Below are positions 1 through 10,043 of a DNA stretch of 43,561 nt, piece after piece. Every line of letters starts with the position of its first letter. Position 1 is the stretch's first letter. The translations under genes and the position numbers were made by a program. Under the pieces are notes generated by a model, which worked only from the letters and a program-made list of their open reading frames with translations, was not told the origin of the DNA and did not search any database. The DNA comes from Streptomyces mangrovisoli (GTDB lineage Bacteria > Actinomycetota > Actinomycetes > Streptomycetales > Streptomycetaceae), in the NCBI RefSeq assembly GCF_000974985.2, contig NZ_LAVA02000068.1, positions 1-43,561 on the forward strand, read 5' to 3'.

Positions 1-121
1 CCCGGCCACCCGGACGTGGAGGTCACGGAAAGGTCTCGTCCGGGGTACTGACTCCGACCCCCCGATGTGGCTAACATCACGCCAGCGCGGCGATGTTGCC
101 GCGGGGTTACGGAGGTGCGAC

Positions 122-817
122 GTGCTGCCAGTACGGGGACGAGACGGCCGTGGCGCCAGGCGTGCCCGCATCCTGGGCACGCGCACCGCGTGGACCTCCG
201 TCGGCGACGGCGACTTCTTCTGCCCCGGCTGCGGCGGCGACCGCAACTACCAGCGCCTCACCGGCCGCCGTCGGCTCACCCTGCTGGGCCTGCCCGTGCT
301 GCCGCGTGGAGTGACCGGACCCGTCGTCGAGTGCGCCTCCTGCCGCGCCCACTTCGGCGCCGACGTCCTCGACCACCCCACCACCAGCCGCTTCTCGGCG
401 ATGCTCCGGGACGCCGTGCACACCGTCGCGCTCGCCGTGCTGGCCGCGGGCGGCGCCTGCGCCCCCACCTCGCTCGCGGCAGCGGTGACCGCGGTCCGCG
501 CGGCCGGCTTCCAGGAGTGCACCGAGGACCAGCTCGGCACCCTGGTCGAGGCGCTCGCCGCGGACACCGGCCGGCTCTTCGACCAGCCGTCCGGCGCGGG
601 CCTCGCCATAGAGCTGCACGAGGCGCTCGACCCGCTCGCCCCGCACCTCGCCCCCGGCGGACGCGAGGCGATCCTCCTCCAGGGCGCCCGCATCGCCCTG
701 GCCGACGGCCCCTACACGCCCGCCGAACGCGACGTCCTCGCCACCGTCGGCGCGGCGCTCACCATCTGCTCCACCGACGTCACCCGGCTGCTGGCGGCGG
801 CCCGCACACCGTCGTAG
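122..817 (+). CDS. Zinc-ribbon plus TerB-like domain protein
   Basis: A 231-residue protein of unknown role. The N-terminal part carries two CxxC knuckles (CPGC, about residue 39, and CASC, about residue 80) typical of a zinc ribbon. The C-terminal 110 residues are helical and resemble the TerB/tellurite-resistance fold seen in many Streptomyces proteins (the stretch ILLQGARIALADGPYTPAER is the TerB-like core). There is no signal peptide or membrane segment, so it is probably cytoplasmic. I chose the GTG at 122 because a strong GGAGG lies at 111-115 and the conserved part starts just after it; an upstream ATG at 65 is in frame but has no ribosome site. It stands alone, followed 84 bases later by the sialidase. 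The family assignment is by eye; a link to tellurite is not implied. Confidence 0.7.
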   Translation: MLPVRGRDGRGARRARILGTRTAWTSVGDGDFFCPGCGGDRNYQRLTGRRRLTLLGLPVLPRGVTGPVVECASCRAHFGADVLDHPTTSRFSAMLRDAVHTVALAVLAAGGACAPTSLAAAVTAVRAAGFQECTEDQLGTLVEALAADTGRLFDQPSGAGLAIELHEALDPLAPHLAPGGREAILLQGARIALADGPYTPAERDVLATVGAALTICSTDVTRLLAAARTPS

Positions 818-901
818 GCCCCGCGCCGCCCCGGGCCCGCCGCCGTAGCCCGTACGGTTGGTGACGGAGTCGGCACGGGTGGCGCCGGGGAGCATCACAG
901 C

Positions 902-2107
902 GTGATCACCCTGAGCCGCACCCTCCTCGCCACCGCCGTGCTCCTCGGCCCGCTCACCGCCGCCGCCCCGCCCGCCGCCGCCTCCACCGGCTCCGTCGGC
1001 TGCACCGCCTCGGTCCCGTACGTCTCCGGCGAGGGCGGGTACGCCACCTACCGCATCCCCGCCGTGGTCACGACCGCGCGCGGCACCCTCCTCGCCTTCG
1101 CCGAGGGCCGGCGCAACGGGCCCGCGGACTCCGGCGACATCGACGTGGTGCTGCGCCGGTCCGGCGACGGCGGCTGCACCTGGGGCCCGCTGCGGGTGGT
1201 GGCCGCGGGCCGCGGTGACACCCGGGGCAACCCGGCCCCCGTCGTCGACTCCCGCTCCGGCGCGGTCGTCCTGCTGACCAGCTACAACAGCGGCGCCGTG
1301 ACCGAGGCACAGATCATGCGCGGCGAGGTCACGGCGGAACAGGGCCGCCGCGTGTTCGTGCAGCGCAGCCGGGACGACGGGCTGCACTTCGACGCGCCCC
1401 GCGACCTCACCGGCGCGGTCAAGCCGGCCGGCTGGCGGTGGTACGCCACCGGGCCCGGACACGCCGTCGCGCTCACCCGTGGCCCGCACGCCGGACGGCT
1501 CGTCGTCGCCTGCGACCACTCCTCCGCGCCGCCCGCGGGGTCCCCCGACACCGGCCAGGAGGCCCGCTACTACGGCGCCCACGCCCTCTACAGCGACGAC
1601 GGCGGCCGCACCTGGCGGCTCGGTTTCGTCGACGCCTCCCGCGACGGCGTCGACAACGCCAACGAGACCACCGCGGCGCAGCTCCCCGACGGCAGCCTCT
1701 ACCTCAACGCCCGCGACCAGCGGGGCGGCAGCACGGGCAACCGGCTCGACAGCGTCTCCACCGACGGCGGCCGCACCCTGGAGCGGGCGTTCGCGGTCCA
1801 GCACACCCTGGACGACGTGCCCGTCGTCGAGGGCAGCGCGCTCCAGCTGACCGGGCCCGGCGCCCCGCTGCTGTTCTCCGGTCCGTCCACGCCCGGGGTG
1901 CGCAAGGCGATGGCCGTCTGGTCCAGCGGGGACGCGGGGCTGACCTTCCGCAAGGCGGTCACGGTCTCGCCGGACCGGGCCGGGTACTCCGACCTCGTGC
2001 AGGTCGATCGGTCGACGGTCGGGCTGCTCTACGAGACGGGTGCGGCGGGCACGTACGACACGATCACCTTCCGCCGCCTCCCGATCGGCGCCCTCGAAGC
2101 CCCCTGA
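902..2107 (+). CDS. Secreted exo-alpha-sialidase (BNR/Asp-box)
   Basis: A 401-residue sialidase that would release terminal sialic acids from glycoconjugates outside the cell. Residues 1-28 form a Sec signal peptide (SRTLLATAVLL core, then Ala-rich). The mature protein has the YRIP arginine motif (R51), an Asp-rich segment DSGD near 76, E255 in NETTAAQLPDG, further arginines R271 and R334, and the likely nucleophile Y377 in LLYE. Asp-boxes lie at about 87, 156, 231, 286 and 341 (pattern S-x-D-x-G-x-T-W/F/L), as expected for a six-blade propeller. It has no carbohydrate-binding or anchor domain, so it should be freely secreted. The start is GTG, with GGGGAG at 887-892 upstream. It faces a lyase and importer operon convergently, which suggests use of the released sugar. 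The GGACGT repeats of the regulator promoter are not seen upstream of it. Confidence 0.93.
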   Translation: MITLSRTLLATAVLLGPLTAAAPPAAASTGSVGCTASVPYVSGEGGYATYRIPAVVTTARGTLLAFAEGRRNGPADSGDIDVVLRRSGDGGCTWGPLRVVAAGRGDTRGNPAPVVDSRSGAVVLLTSYNSGAVTEAQIMRGEVTAEQGRRVFVQRSRDDGLHFDAPRDLTGAVKPAGWRWYATGPGHAVALTRGPHAGRLVVACDHSSAPPAGSPDTGQEARYYGAHALYSDDGGRTWRLGFVDASRDGVDNANETTAAQLPDGSLYLNARDQRGGSTGNRLDSVSTDGGRTLERAFAVQHTLDDVPVVEGSALQLTGPGAPLLFSGPSTPGVRKAMAVWSSGDAGLTFRKAVTVSPDRAGYSDLVQVDRSTVGLLYETGAAGTYDTITFRRLPIGALEAP

Positions 2108-2115
2108 CCCCTTCC

Positions 2116-2396
2116 GCGCCGTTCCCCGCGCCCCTGAATTCTGCGGGCCGGTGGGGGCTGATCGCGCAGTTCCCCGCGCCCCTTGGATCCACCGGCCGGT
2201 GAACCCCCACGGGCCCGTCGCGCCCGTTCGCGCAGTTCCCCGCGCCCCTTTCAGGGGCTTCTCGCAGCCGTGCCCCGGAAGGGGCGCGGGGAACTGCGCG
2301 ACCGGCCACGACGGGCCCGCACATTCCAGGGGCGCGGGGAACTGCGCGAAATGGCCCCACCGAACCCGCAGATTTCAGGGGCGCGGGGAACTGCGT
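2116..2396. repeat. Cluster of six inverted GCGCAGTTCCCCGCGCCCC repeats
   Basis: The 309-base gap between the convergent sialidase and lyase genes is filled with copies of a 20-base unit. Forward copies lie at 2116-2135 (one mismatch), 2164-2183 and 2230-2249. Reverse copies lie at 2280-2299, 2328-2347 and 2377-2396 (last base differs). The inner pair 2230/2280 can fold into a long hairpin closed by CCCC/GGGG, with a CAGCCGTG loop segment shared with the copy at 20704-20784. It most simply acts as a bidirectional terminator; the same unit recurs at 11780-11860 and 20709-20779. Confidence 0.9.
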
Positions 2397-2416
2397 GACA
2401 AATGACCCCGCCGGGG

Positions 2417-3352
2417 TTACAAGAGGCCCGCGCTCGCCAGGTACTTGCCGACCCGTTCGACCTCCTCCGGAGACAGCGGTACCTGGGGCTCCGCCGTCGC
2501 CGGGCAGTCGATGACCCCCCGCAGATGCAGCGCCGCCTTGAACGCCCCCAGCGCCGACGAACTGCCCCCCATCCGGCCAGGATCCCCCGCCTCGACGAGC
2601 CCGAACAGCGCGCACAGCCGCTCCTGTTCGGCCCGGGCGCGCTGCCAGTCACCCGCCCGGCACAGCCGCACCAGCCGGACGTACCCGTGCGGGTCGACGT
2701 TGGCGAGCCCCGGCACCGCCCCGTCCGCGCCCAGCGCGAGCGCCGAGTCGACGAGCAGTTCGGAGCCGGTCAGCACACCGAACCCGCTGACGCCCGGCCG
2801 TTCGCGCGCCCCGGTGACCACCTCGCGGAACCCGGCCAGGTCGCCGCTGGAGTCCTTCAGCCCGGCCAGCACCCCCTCCGCCGCGAGGTCGAGCACCAGC
2901 GGCGCCGGCAGCTTGCTGTGCACGGCCGACGGGATGTCGTAGGCGATGACCGGGACCGGGGAGGCCGCCGCGACCAGCCGGAAGTGGCGGGCGATCTCGG
3001 CCGGGTGGGTGCGGGTGTAGAACGGCGCGGTCACCACGACCGCGTCCGCGCCCGCCGCCGCGACCGACCGGACGTGGTCGATCACCCGCGGGGTGGTCAT
3101 GTCGATGGCCCCGGCCAGCAGCGGCAGCCGCCCGCCGATGTGCCCCGCGACCGTCTCCACCACCAGCCGCCGCTGCGCGTCCGTCAGATACGCGGCCTCC
3201 GACGACGAGCCGAGCACGAACAGGCCGTCCACCCCGGCCTCCACCAGATGGTCGACGAGCCGGGTCAGGGAGCGGACGTCCACCTCGCGGTCCGGTGTCA
3301 GGGGCGTGCAGACGGGCGGTACGACACCGGTCAGCGGGGCGGGAAAGGTCAT
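2417..3352 (-). CDS. DapA/N-acetylneuraminate lyase family aldolase
   Basis: A 311-residue class I aldolase of the dihydrodipicolinate synthase/N-acetylneuraminate lyase family (TIM barrel, cytoplasmic). The Schiff-base lysine is K166 in GLKDSSG and the partner tyrosine is Y138 in IAYDIP. The carboxylate-binding loop, usually GSTGE, is GSSSE here (48-52), and the arginine that marks true DHDPS after YNxPSR is absent (YDIPSAVHSK). It is therefore unlikely to make lysine precursors and more likely cleaves a 2-keto sugar acid. Next to a sialidase and a sialic-acid-type importer, N-acetylneuraminate lyase (NanA role) is the best inference; another keto-acid aldolase or dehydratase is possible. 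Its ATG overlaps the stop of the upstream ATPase gene (TGATG), so it is the last gene of the importer operon. Confidence 0.85.
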   Translation of the reverse strand: MTFPAPLTGVVPPVCTPLTPDREVDVRSLTRLVDHLVEAGVDGLFVLGSSSEAAYLTDAQRRLVVETVAGHIGGRLPLLAGAIDMTTPRVIDHVRSVAAAGADAVVVTAPFYTRTHPAEIARHFRLVAAASPVPVIAYDIPSAVHSKLPAPLVLDLAAEGVLAGLKDSSGDLAGFREVVTGARERPGVSGFGVLTGSELLVDSALALGADGAVPGLANVDPHGYVRLVRLCRAGDWQRARAEQERLCALFGLVEAGDPGRMGGSSSALGAFKAALHLRGVIDCPATAEPQVPLSPEEVERVGKYLASAGLL

Positions 3353-4430
3353 CAGGGCTCCCTGGGATCCGTCTGGTGCACGAGGTCGCGGGTGGACCGG
3401 TCCTCCTCCACAGGATGGTGGCAGCGGTAGCGGTGACCGGGCCGCGACGCGGCCGAGAAGTCCGGCATCCGGGCCACGCACGACGCGTCCGCCTTCCAGC
3501 AGCGGGTGCGGAACGGGCAGCCGCTCGGCGGGCGGGTCGCCGACGGGACGGGACCGGTCAGCGGGATCGGGTCGATCGGCGCGAGCAGACCGGGCGTCGC
3601 CGAGAACAGCGCCCGGGTGTACGGATGCCGTGAGCGGTCGGTGACCTCGCCCGCCGGGGCCTCCTCCACGATCCGCCCCAGATACATGGTGATCACGCGG
3701 TCGCTCATCCGCCGTACCGTCTGGATGTCGTGCGAGACGAAGACCAGCGCGAGGCCGAGCCGCTCCTTCAGGTCCAGCAGCAGATTGAGGATCTGCGCGC
3801 GCACCGACACGTCCAGCGCGCTCGTCGGCTCGTCCGCCACCACCAGCGCCGGGTCCAGGGCGAGCGCGCGGGCGATGGCCACCCGCTGCCGCTGCCCGCC
3901 GGAGAGCTGTCCGGGCAGCGCGTCGGCGAGCGCCGGGGGCAGGCCCACCAGGTCCATCAGCTCCCGCACCCGCTCGGCGCGCGCGGCCCGGGTGCCCCGG
4001 GCGTGGACGTCCAGCGGGTCGCGCAGGATGCGGTGGACCGGCAGCCGCCGGTTGAGCGCCGTGGACGGGTCCTGGAAGACCATGCCCGCGTTCGCGCCGA
4101 CCGTCGTACGGCGTTCCGCGGGCGGCATCGACCACAGGTCGCGCCCCTGGAACGACACCGAACCGGCGGTCGGCCGCTCCACCCCCACCAGCACCTTCGC
4201 CAGGGTCGACTTGCCGCAGCCGGACTCGCCGACCACGCCGACCGTCTCACCGGGCGCGACCGTCAGATCGGCGCCGGTCAGGGCGTACACCCGGTCGCGG
4301 GAGAACAGGCCGCCGCTGCGCGCCCGGTGCACCACGTGGGCGTCGGCCAGCCCGACGACGGCGGTCCCCGCGGGGCCGGCGGGCGCGGTGGGCCCGGGGC
4401 CCGGCCGTCCGTCGTCGCTCACGCTCGCGG

Positions 4431-4434
<4 letters not shown>
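3352..4434 (-). CDS. Peptide-type ABC importer ATPase (DppF/OppF-like)
   Basis: A 360-residue ATP-binding subunit of a peptide/nickel-type (PepT family) importer. It has Walker A GESGCGKST, Q-loop VFQDP, signature LSGGQRQR, Walker B LVVADEPTSALD and the switch histidine in VFVSHD. It ends with the oligopeptide/dipeptide C-terminal domain, including the cysteine cluster CPFRTRC...CVARM that is common in DppF-type proteins and may bind an iron-sulfur cluster. The GTG start at 4434 overlaps the preceding stop (GTGA), and its own stop overlaps the lyase start. It should pair with the ATPase half of the preceding fused subunit. It corresponds in position to SiaI of the Corynebacterium glutamicum sialic-acid importer, as I remember that locus. 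Confidence 0.92.
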
Positions 4435-6409
<1,975 letters not shown>

Positions 6410-6410
<1 letters not shown>

Positions 6411-6492
6411 GTCGCCTCCCCGGGGCGCGGGTCGAGCGGCGGACGCGTCATGTCGCCCCCCGCAGCCGTGCGTCGAGCGGCCGGACGGTCAT
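6410..6492 (-). repeat. Two tandem 41-bp units with chained mini-ORFs
   Basis: ATGA occurs on the minus strand at 6492, 6451 and 6410, exactly 41 bases apart. The first ATGA overlaps the permease stop, and the last is the start of the fused permease-ATPase. Between them two complete 14-codon frames can be read: MTVRPLDARLRGAT (6492-6448) and MTRPPLDPRPGEAT (6451-6407). Each ends in ACATGA, so each stop overlaps the next start by four bases, and each is preceded by a GGGAGG- or GGGGG-type ribosome site. The peptides resemble the permease C terminus LNPRLREAT, so the units look like degenerate duplications of the 3' end of the permease gene with its ribosome site. Confidence 0.85.
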
Positions 6493-7448
6493 GTCGCCTC
6501 CCGGAGGCGCGGGTTGAGCAGCAGGTAGAGGACGTCGATGACGAGGTTGACGACGACGAAGCCGGTCGCGGTGGTCAGCACCACGCCCTGCACCACGGCC
6601 GGGTCGCCGTTCTGCACGGCGTCGATCATCAGCTTCCCCATGCCGGGCAGCGAGAAGATCGTCTCGATGACGACCGCGCCGCCGAGCAGATAGCCGACCC
6701 GCAGCCCGAGCACGGTCAGCGGGTTGACGAGCGCGTTGCGCAGCACGTTGCGGCCGACCACCACCCGGGCCGGCAGCCCGCTGCCGATCGCGGTGCGGAC
6801 GTAGTCCTTGTCCAGCTCCTCCACCACCGACGTCCGCACGATCCGGGTCAGCTGCGCGGCCACCGGCAGGGAGAGCGCGAGGGCGGGCAGGGTCATCGTG
6901 CGCAGCCAGCCGGTGAAGGAGTCGGCCGGGTTGATGTAGCCGCCGGTGGGGAACCAGCCCAGGTCGACGGCGAGGTACTGGATCATCAGCAGCGCCAGCC
7001 AGAAGGAGGGCGCCGCGACCCCGGTCAGCGAGACCACCCGGATGATCTGGTCGGGCAGCCGGTCCCGGTGGATCGCCGCGGTGACGCCGCCGACCAGGGC
7101 CAGCACCACCGCGATGCCGAGGCCCAGGAAGGTCAGCTGGAGGGTCAGCGGCAGCGCGGTGGCGACCTGGTCCAGCACCGGCGCCCGGGTCAGCGCCGAG
7201 GTGCCCAGGTCGCCGTGGAGCAGATCCCCGACGAAGTGCGCGTAGCGCACCGGCAGCGGGTCCAGCAGGCCGTTCTGCTCGCGGAAGTCGTGCAGCTGGC
7301 GCGCGGTGGGGTTCGCGCCCTGGAAGAACGCGGACGCCGGGTCGACGTCCGAGAACCGCATCACCAGGAACACGAACAGCACGATCCCGAGCAGCAGCGG
7401 CACGAGCAGCGCGATACGCCGGGCCAGGATGCGGACGACGGCCGTCAT
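6489..7448 (-). CDS. Peptide-type ABC importer permease (DppB-like)
   Basis: A 319-residue inner-membrane permease with the standard DppB layout. A first helix (ALLVPLLLGIVLFVFLVM) is followed by a periplasmic domain with the DPASAFFQGANPTARQL segment. Five more helices follow, with an EAA-type loop near IGSGLPARVVVGRNVLRNAL. The last helix leads to a short basic tail ending LNPRLREAT. It starts at ATG 7448, four bases after the binding-protein stop, so the two are co-translated. It forms the transmembrane pore together with the permease half of the next gene. The 3' end of this gene, with its ribosome site, is the apparent source of the two 41-bp repeats downstream. Confidence 0.93.
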   Translation of the reverse strand: MTAVVRILARRIALLVPLLLGIVLFVFLVMRFSDVDPASAFFQGANPTARQLHDFREQNGLLDPLPVRYAHFVGDLLHGDLGTSALTRAPVLDQVATALPLTLQLTFLGLGIAVVLALVGGVTAAIHRDRLPDQIIRVVSLTGVAAPSFWLALLMIQYLAVDLGWFPTGGYINPADSFTGWLRTMTLPALALSLPVAAQLTRIVRTSVVEELDKDYVRTAIGSGLPARVVVGRNVLRNALVNPLTVLGLRVGYLLGGAVVIETIFSLPGMGKLMIDAVQNGDPAVVQGVVLTTATGFVVVNLVIDVLYLLLNPRLREAT

Positions 7449-7452
7449 GCCG

Positions 7453-9078
7453 TCAGGCCCACTTGGCCTGGAGGAGGTTGATGCCGGGGTACGGCTGTGC
7501 CCTTATGCCGGTGAGCCGGTCCGGGTTCCAGGCGGTCATCAGCTCGTTGTGGACGACCGGGTAGAGCACGGCCTGTTCGGCCACGGTGTCGACGTAGTCC
7601 TGGATCATGAGGGTCTTCCGCGTGGCGTCGGGCTCCTGCGCCGCCCGGTCCATGTCCTTGAAGAGCTGTTTGGCCACCGGGTCGCCGGCCCAGCGGGCGT
7701 AGCCCATCCACAGGTTCTGCGGGCCGTAGTTGTAGTGCATGATCAGGTCGGCGTCGAGGCCGAACTGATTGGGGTTGGAGGCCGCCGCGACCACCTGGTA
7801 GTCCTGCTTCTGGTCCATCTTGGTGAAGACGGCCGTGGTCTCCTGCGGGGCCAGCGTGGTCTTCACGCCGACCGCGTCCCAGGACGCCTTGATCGTCGGC
7901 AGGCAGTCGACGATCCAGCTGACGTTCACCGCCAGGATCTCGATCTTCAGCCCCTTCACCCCGGCCGCCTTCAGCAGCGCCTTGGCCTTGTCGGGGTCGT
8001 GGTCGTAGACCGTCTTCGCGCGACGGTAGGCGGGGTTGCCCTCGTTGAGGAAGGACGAGGACGGCCTGCCGTGGCCCTTGAGCGCGACCCGCACCATCTT
8101 CTCGGTGTCGATGGCGTAGTGCAGGGCCTGCCGTACCCGTACGTCGTCGAACGGCTTGTGCTGCGTGTTGAACATCAGGAACAGGTTGTTCATCCCGGCG
8201 CCGCCCGCGACGGTCAGCCCGCCCTTGCGCAGCTGGGTGATGTCGGCGTAGGGGATGTTGTCGGAGATCTGGGCGCCCGCGCCGCTGCCGGAGATCCGGG
8301 CGACGCGGGGTGCGGCGTCCACGATCGTCAGCCAGTTCATCTTCTTGAAGGCGGGCGGGCGGGGGCCGTTGTACTTGTCGTACGCGGCGAAGGTGGTGTT
8401 CGACTTGGGGTGGTGCGCGGTCTGCCGGTACGGTCCCGAGCCCACCGCGAGCCCCTTGATCGCGTCGTCCCAGGCGCCGGGCCGGGAGAAGACGTGCTTC
8501 GGCATGACCTTGGCCAGGGTGAGCCGCGAGAGCCCGTCCGGGAAGGGGTACTTGAGCACCAGCTCCACCGTCCGCGCGTCGACCTTGCGGGCCTCCTTCA
8601 GCCAGCTCGCGAAGAAGCCCTTGGCGAGGGTCTGGGTCTTCGGGTCGAGGATGTGGTCGTAGACGAAGACGACGTCGTCGGCGGTGACCGGCTTGCCGTC
8701 GTGGAAGGTCGCCCCGGAGCGCAGGGTGAACCGCCAGGTGGTGGCGGAGGCGTTCGCCGGTACCGCCGTCGCGAGGGCCGGGTAGGGCTTGCGGGTGATC
8801 GGATCGGTGTCCAGCAGGCCCTCGTAGATGTGGTTGTTGGCCGCCATGGCGAACGCGGACGCGGTCTGCGTCGGGTCCCAGCTGCCGTCGTTGCCGTAGC
8901 CGATCACCGCGGTCAGGGTGCGGCCGGTGCCGCCACCCCCGGTGTCGTTGGTCGACGCGGGCCCCGACGAGCAGGCCGCGAGCGACGAGGAGAGGGCGGC
9001 GGCCGCGCCGAGCGCGCCGGAGTGGATCAGGAACGACCGGCGGGGCAGCGCCGGCACGTCGTGGGTCACGTCGCGCAC
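7453..9078 (-). CDS. Solute-binding lipoprotein, SBP_bac_5 family
   Basis: A 541-residue extracellular binding protein of the DppA/OppA family (SBP_bac_5). It is the first gene of the importer operon and sets its substrate. The N terminus has a twin-arginine-like PRRSFL followed by a hydrophobic stretch and lipobox LAAC, so it is probably a Tat-exported lipoprotein. Family motifs include NNHIYEGLLD and WRFTLRSGATFHDGKPVTADDVVF. The start is GTG 9078, four bases after GGAGG (9083-9087); a GTG at 9069 is an alternative. Substrates of this family include peptides, nickel, opines and, in SatA/SiaE-type members, sialic acid. The adjacent lyase, sialidase and FadR-type regulator make sialic acid the best guess. 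It is expressed from the promoter at 9146-9174 and is probably controlled through the GGACGT repeat at 9120-9133. Confidence 0.9.
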   Translation of the reverse strand: MRDVTHDVPALPRRSFLIHSGALGAAAALSSSLAACSSGPASTNDTGGGGTGRTLTAVIGYGNDGSWDPTQTASAFAMAANNHIYEGLLDTDPITRKPYPALATAVPANASATTWRFTLRSGATFHDGKPVTADDVVFVYDHILDPKTQTLAKGFFASWLKEARKVDARTVELVLKYPFPDGLSRLTLAKVMPKHVFSRPGAWDDAIKGLAVGSGPYRQTAHHPKSNTTFAAYDKYNGPRPPAFKKMNWLTIVDAAPRVARISGSGAGAQISDNIPYADITQLRKGGLTVAGGAGMNNLFLMFNTQHKPFDDVRVRQALHYAIDTEKMVRVALKGHGRPSSSFLNEGNPAYRRAKTVYDHDPDKAKALLKAAGVKGLKIEILAVNVSWIVDCLPTIKASWDAVGVKTTLAPQETTAVFTKMDQKQDYQVVAAASNPNQFGLDADLIMHYNYGPQNLWMGYARWAGDPVAKQLFKDMDRAAQEPDATRKTLMIQDYVDTVAEQAVLYPVVHNELMTAWNPDRLTGIRAQPYPGINLLQAKWA

Positions 9079-9119
9079 GGTTCCTCCAGCGAAGGGGGGT
9101 CTGGTGGATGGAGAGATAC

Positions 9120-9133
9120 GACGTCCTACGTCC
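9120..9133 (-). promoter_or_regulatory. Candidate operator (GGACGT x2) of the importer operon
   Basis: The minus strand reads GGACGTAGGACGTC: two GGACGT hexamers with a 7-bp period. It begins about six bases after the start point predicted from the promoter at 9174-9146, where a bound repressor would block transcription. The same 7-bp spaced hexamers occur at the divergent regulator promoter (9278-9298). The regulator divergent from the operon is the obvious candidate to bind. Confidence 0.55.
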
Positions 9134-9145
9134 TGGGTCAGCGCG

Positions 9146-9174
9146 ACCATAGGAGCGGCGGTGAGGAGGGTCAA
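9146..9174 (-). promoter_or_regulatory. Importer operon promoter (TTGACC-N17-TATGGT)
   Basis: On the minus strand TTGACC (9174-9169) and TATGGT (9151-9146) are 17 bases apart, close to the consensus for the principal sigma factor HrdB. The predicted start near 9139 gives a leader of about 60 bases before the GTG at 9078. Confidence 0.6.
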
Positions 9175-9277
9175 GGGATCGCACACGAATGGCGTAGCCG
9201 TCAGAGGTCGGACCAATGGCGGGTCGGAATGGCCGAGTTGACTACCTATCAGGGGAAGTGGTCCACCGGGTACCGCC

Positions 9278-9313
9278 GGACGTGGGACGTGGGACGTCCG
9301 ATGCGCGTACGAT
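9278..9313 (+). promoter_or_regulatory. Regulator promoter with three GGACGT repeats
   Basis: Three GGACGT hexamers start at 9278, 9285 and 9292 (7-bp period) and end in GTCC. They overlap the expected -35 position (9284-9289) of a promoter whose -10 is TACGAT at 9308-9313. The ATG at 9321 lies seven bases after the -10, fitting a leaderless transcript. This suggests that the regulator represses its own gene. Confidence 0.5.
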
Positions 9314-9320
9314 GCGGCGC

Positions 9321-10025
9321 ATGGCCGGGGAGTCCAGGAACAGCCGGTTGCAGCGCCAGGTCGTCGAGCTGATCCTCGACCGCGGCCTCGGGCCCGGCGC
9401 GCCCCTGCCCACCGAGGCCGAGCTGACGGCGGGGCTCGGCGTCAGCCGCAACTCCGTGCGCGAGGCGCTCAAGGCGCTCCAGGCCCTCGACATCGTGGAG
9501 ATCCGGCACGGCCACGGCACCTATGTCGGGCGGGCCTCGCTCACGCCGCTGGTCGACGGGCTGACCTTCCGCACGCTGACCCGGCACGCGGGCGACCCCG
9601 GGGCCCTCGCCGGGATCCTCCAGATCCGCGAGGTGCTGGAGGAGGGGCTGGTGGGCCGGGCCGCCGAGACGCTCACCGAGGCGCAGCTGCGGCGCCTGGA
9701 GCGGATCGTCGCACGGATGGAGGCGGCCCGCCTGGCCGGCCGGCCCTTCCCCGAACTCGACCGGGCCTTCCACGAGTTGCTGTACGCGCCGCTCGGCAAC
9801 GCGCTGGTGCCGGAGCTGCTCGGGGTGTTCTGGACGGTGTTCAGCCGGGTCGCGCGGGCCCGCGGCTGGACCGACGACCCGGCGCCCGGGACCACCGTCG
9901 GCCGCCACCGCGACATCGTGACGGCGCTGCGCGCCCGCGACGTGGCGGGCGCGCGGCGCGCGATGGCGGTCCACTTCCGCGGCATCGAGGCGCGGGCGGC
10001 GCAGGAGTCGCGGGGGGTGGGCTGA
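9321..10025 (+). CDS. FadR-subfamily GntR regulator
   Basis: A 234-residue transcription factor. The N-terminal GntR winged helix reads LGPGAPLPTEAELTAGLGVSRNSVREALKALQALDIVEIRHGHGTYV. The C-terminal all-helical FCD domain (from about residue 85) contains the ligand-pocket pattern with R-E in IREVLEEGL, D in ELDRAFHELL and H in GRHRDIVTAL and MAVHFRG, as in metal-binding FadR-type regulators. It is divergent from the importer operon, so it is most likely the operon repressor, released by a sugar-acid ligand. In C. glutamicum a FadR/GntR regulator controls sialic-acid genes, which fits a NanR-like role. I chose ATG 9321 because the -10 hexamer ends seven bases before it; ATG 9312 overlaps the -10 and is less likely. 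Confidence 0.9.
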   Translation: MAGESRNSRLQRQVVELILDRGLGPGAPLPTEAELTAGLGVSRNSVREALKALQALDIVEIRHGHGTYVGRASLTPLVDGLTFRTLTRHAGDPGALAGILQIREVLEEGLVGRAAETLTEAQLRRLERIVARMEAARLAGRPFPELDRAFHELLYAPLGNALVPELLGVFWTVFSRVARARGWTDDPAPGTTVGRHRDIVTALRARDVAGARRAMAVHFRGIEARAAQESRGVG

Positions 10026-10043
10026 GCCGCGGGTCCTTCCGGC

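Noticed and set aside
107..1804. 565-codon minus-strand frame opposite the sialidase
   Set aside because: Shadow frame; the sialidase catalytic residues and Asp-boxes on the plus strand show which strand codes.
2116..2396. Possible CRISPR array
   Set aside because: The repeats are in both orientations, spacers are irregular and short, and no cas genes are near.
9242..9320. Upstream starts of the GntR gene (9216, 9312)
   Set aside because: They run through the repeated GGACGT sites or overlap the -10; ATG 9321 fits a leaderless transcript and the conserved domain start.
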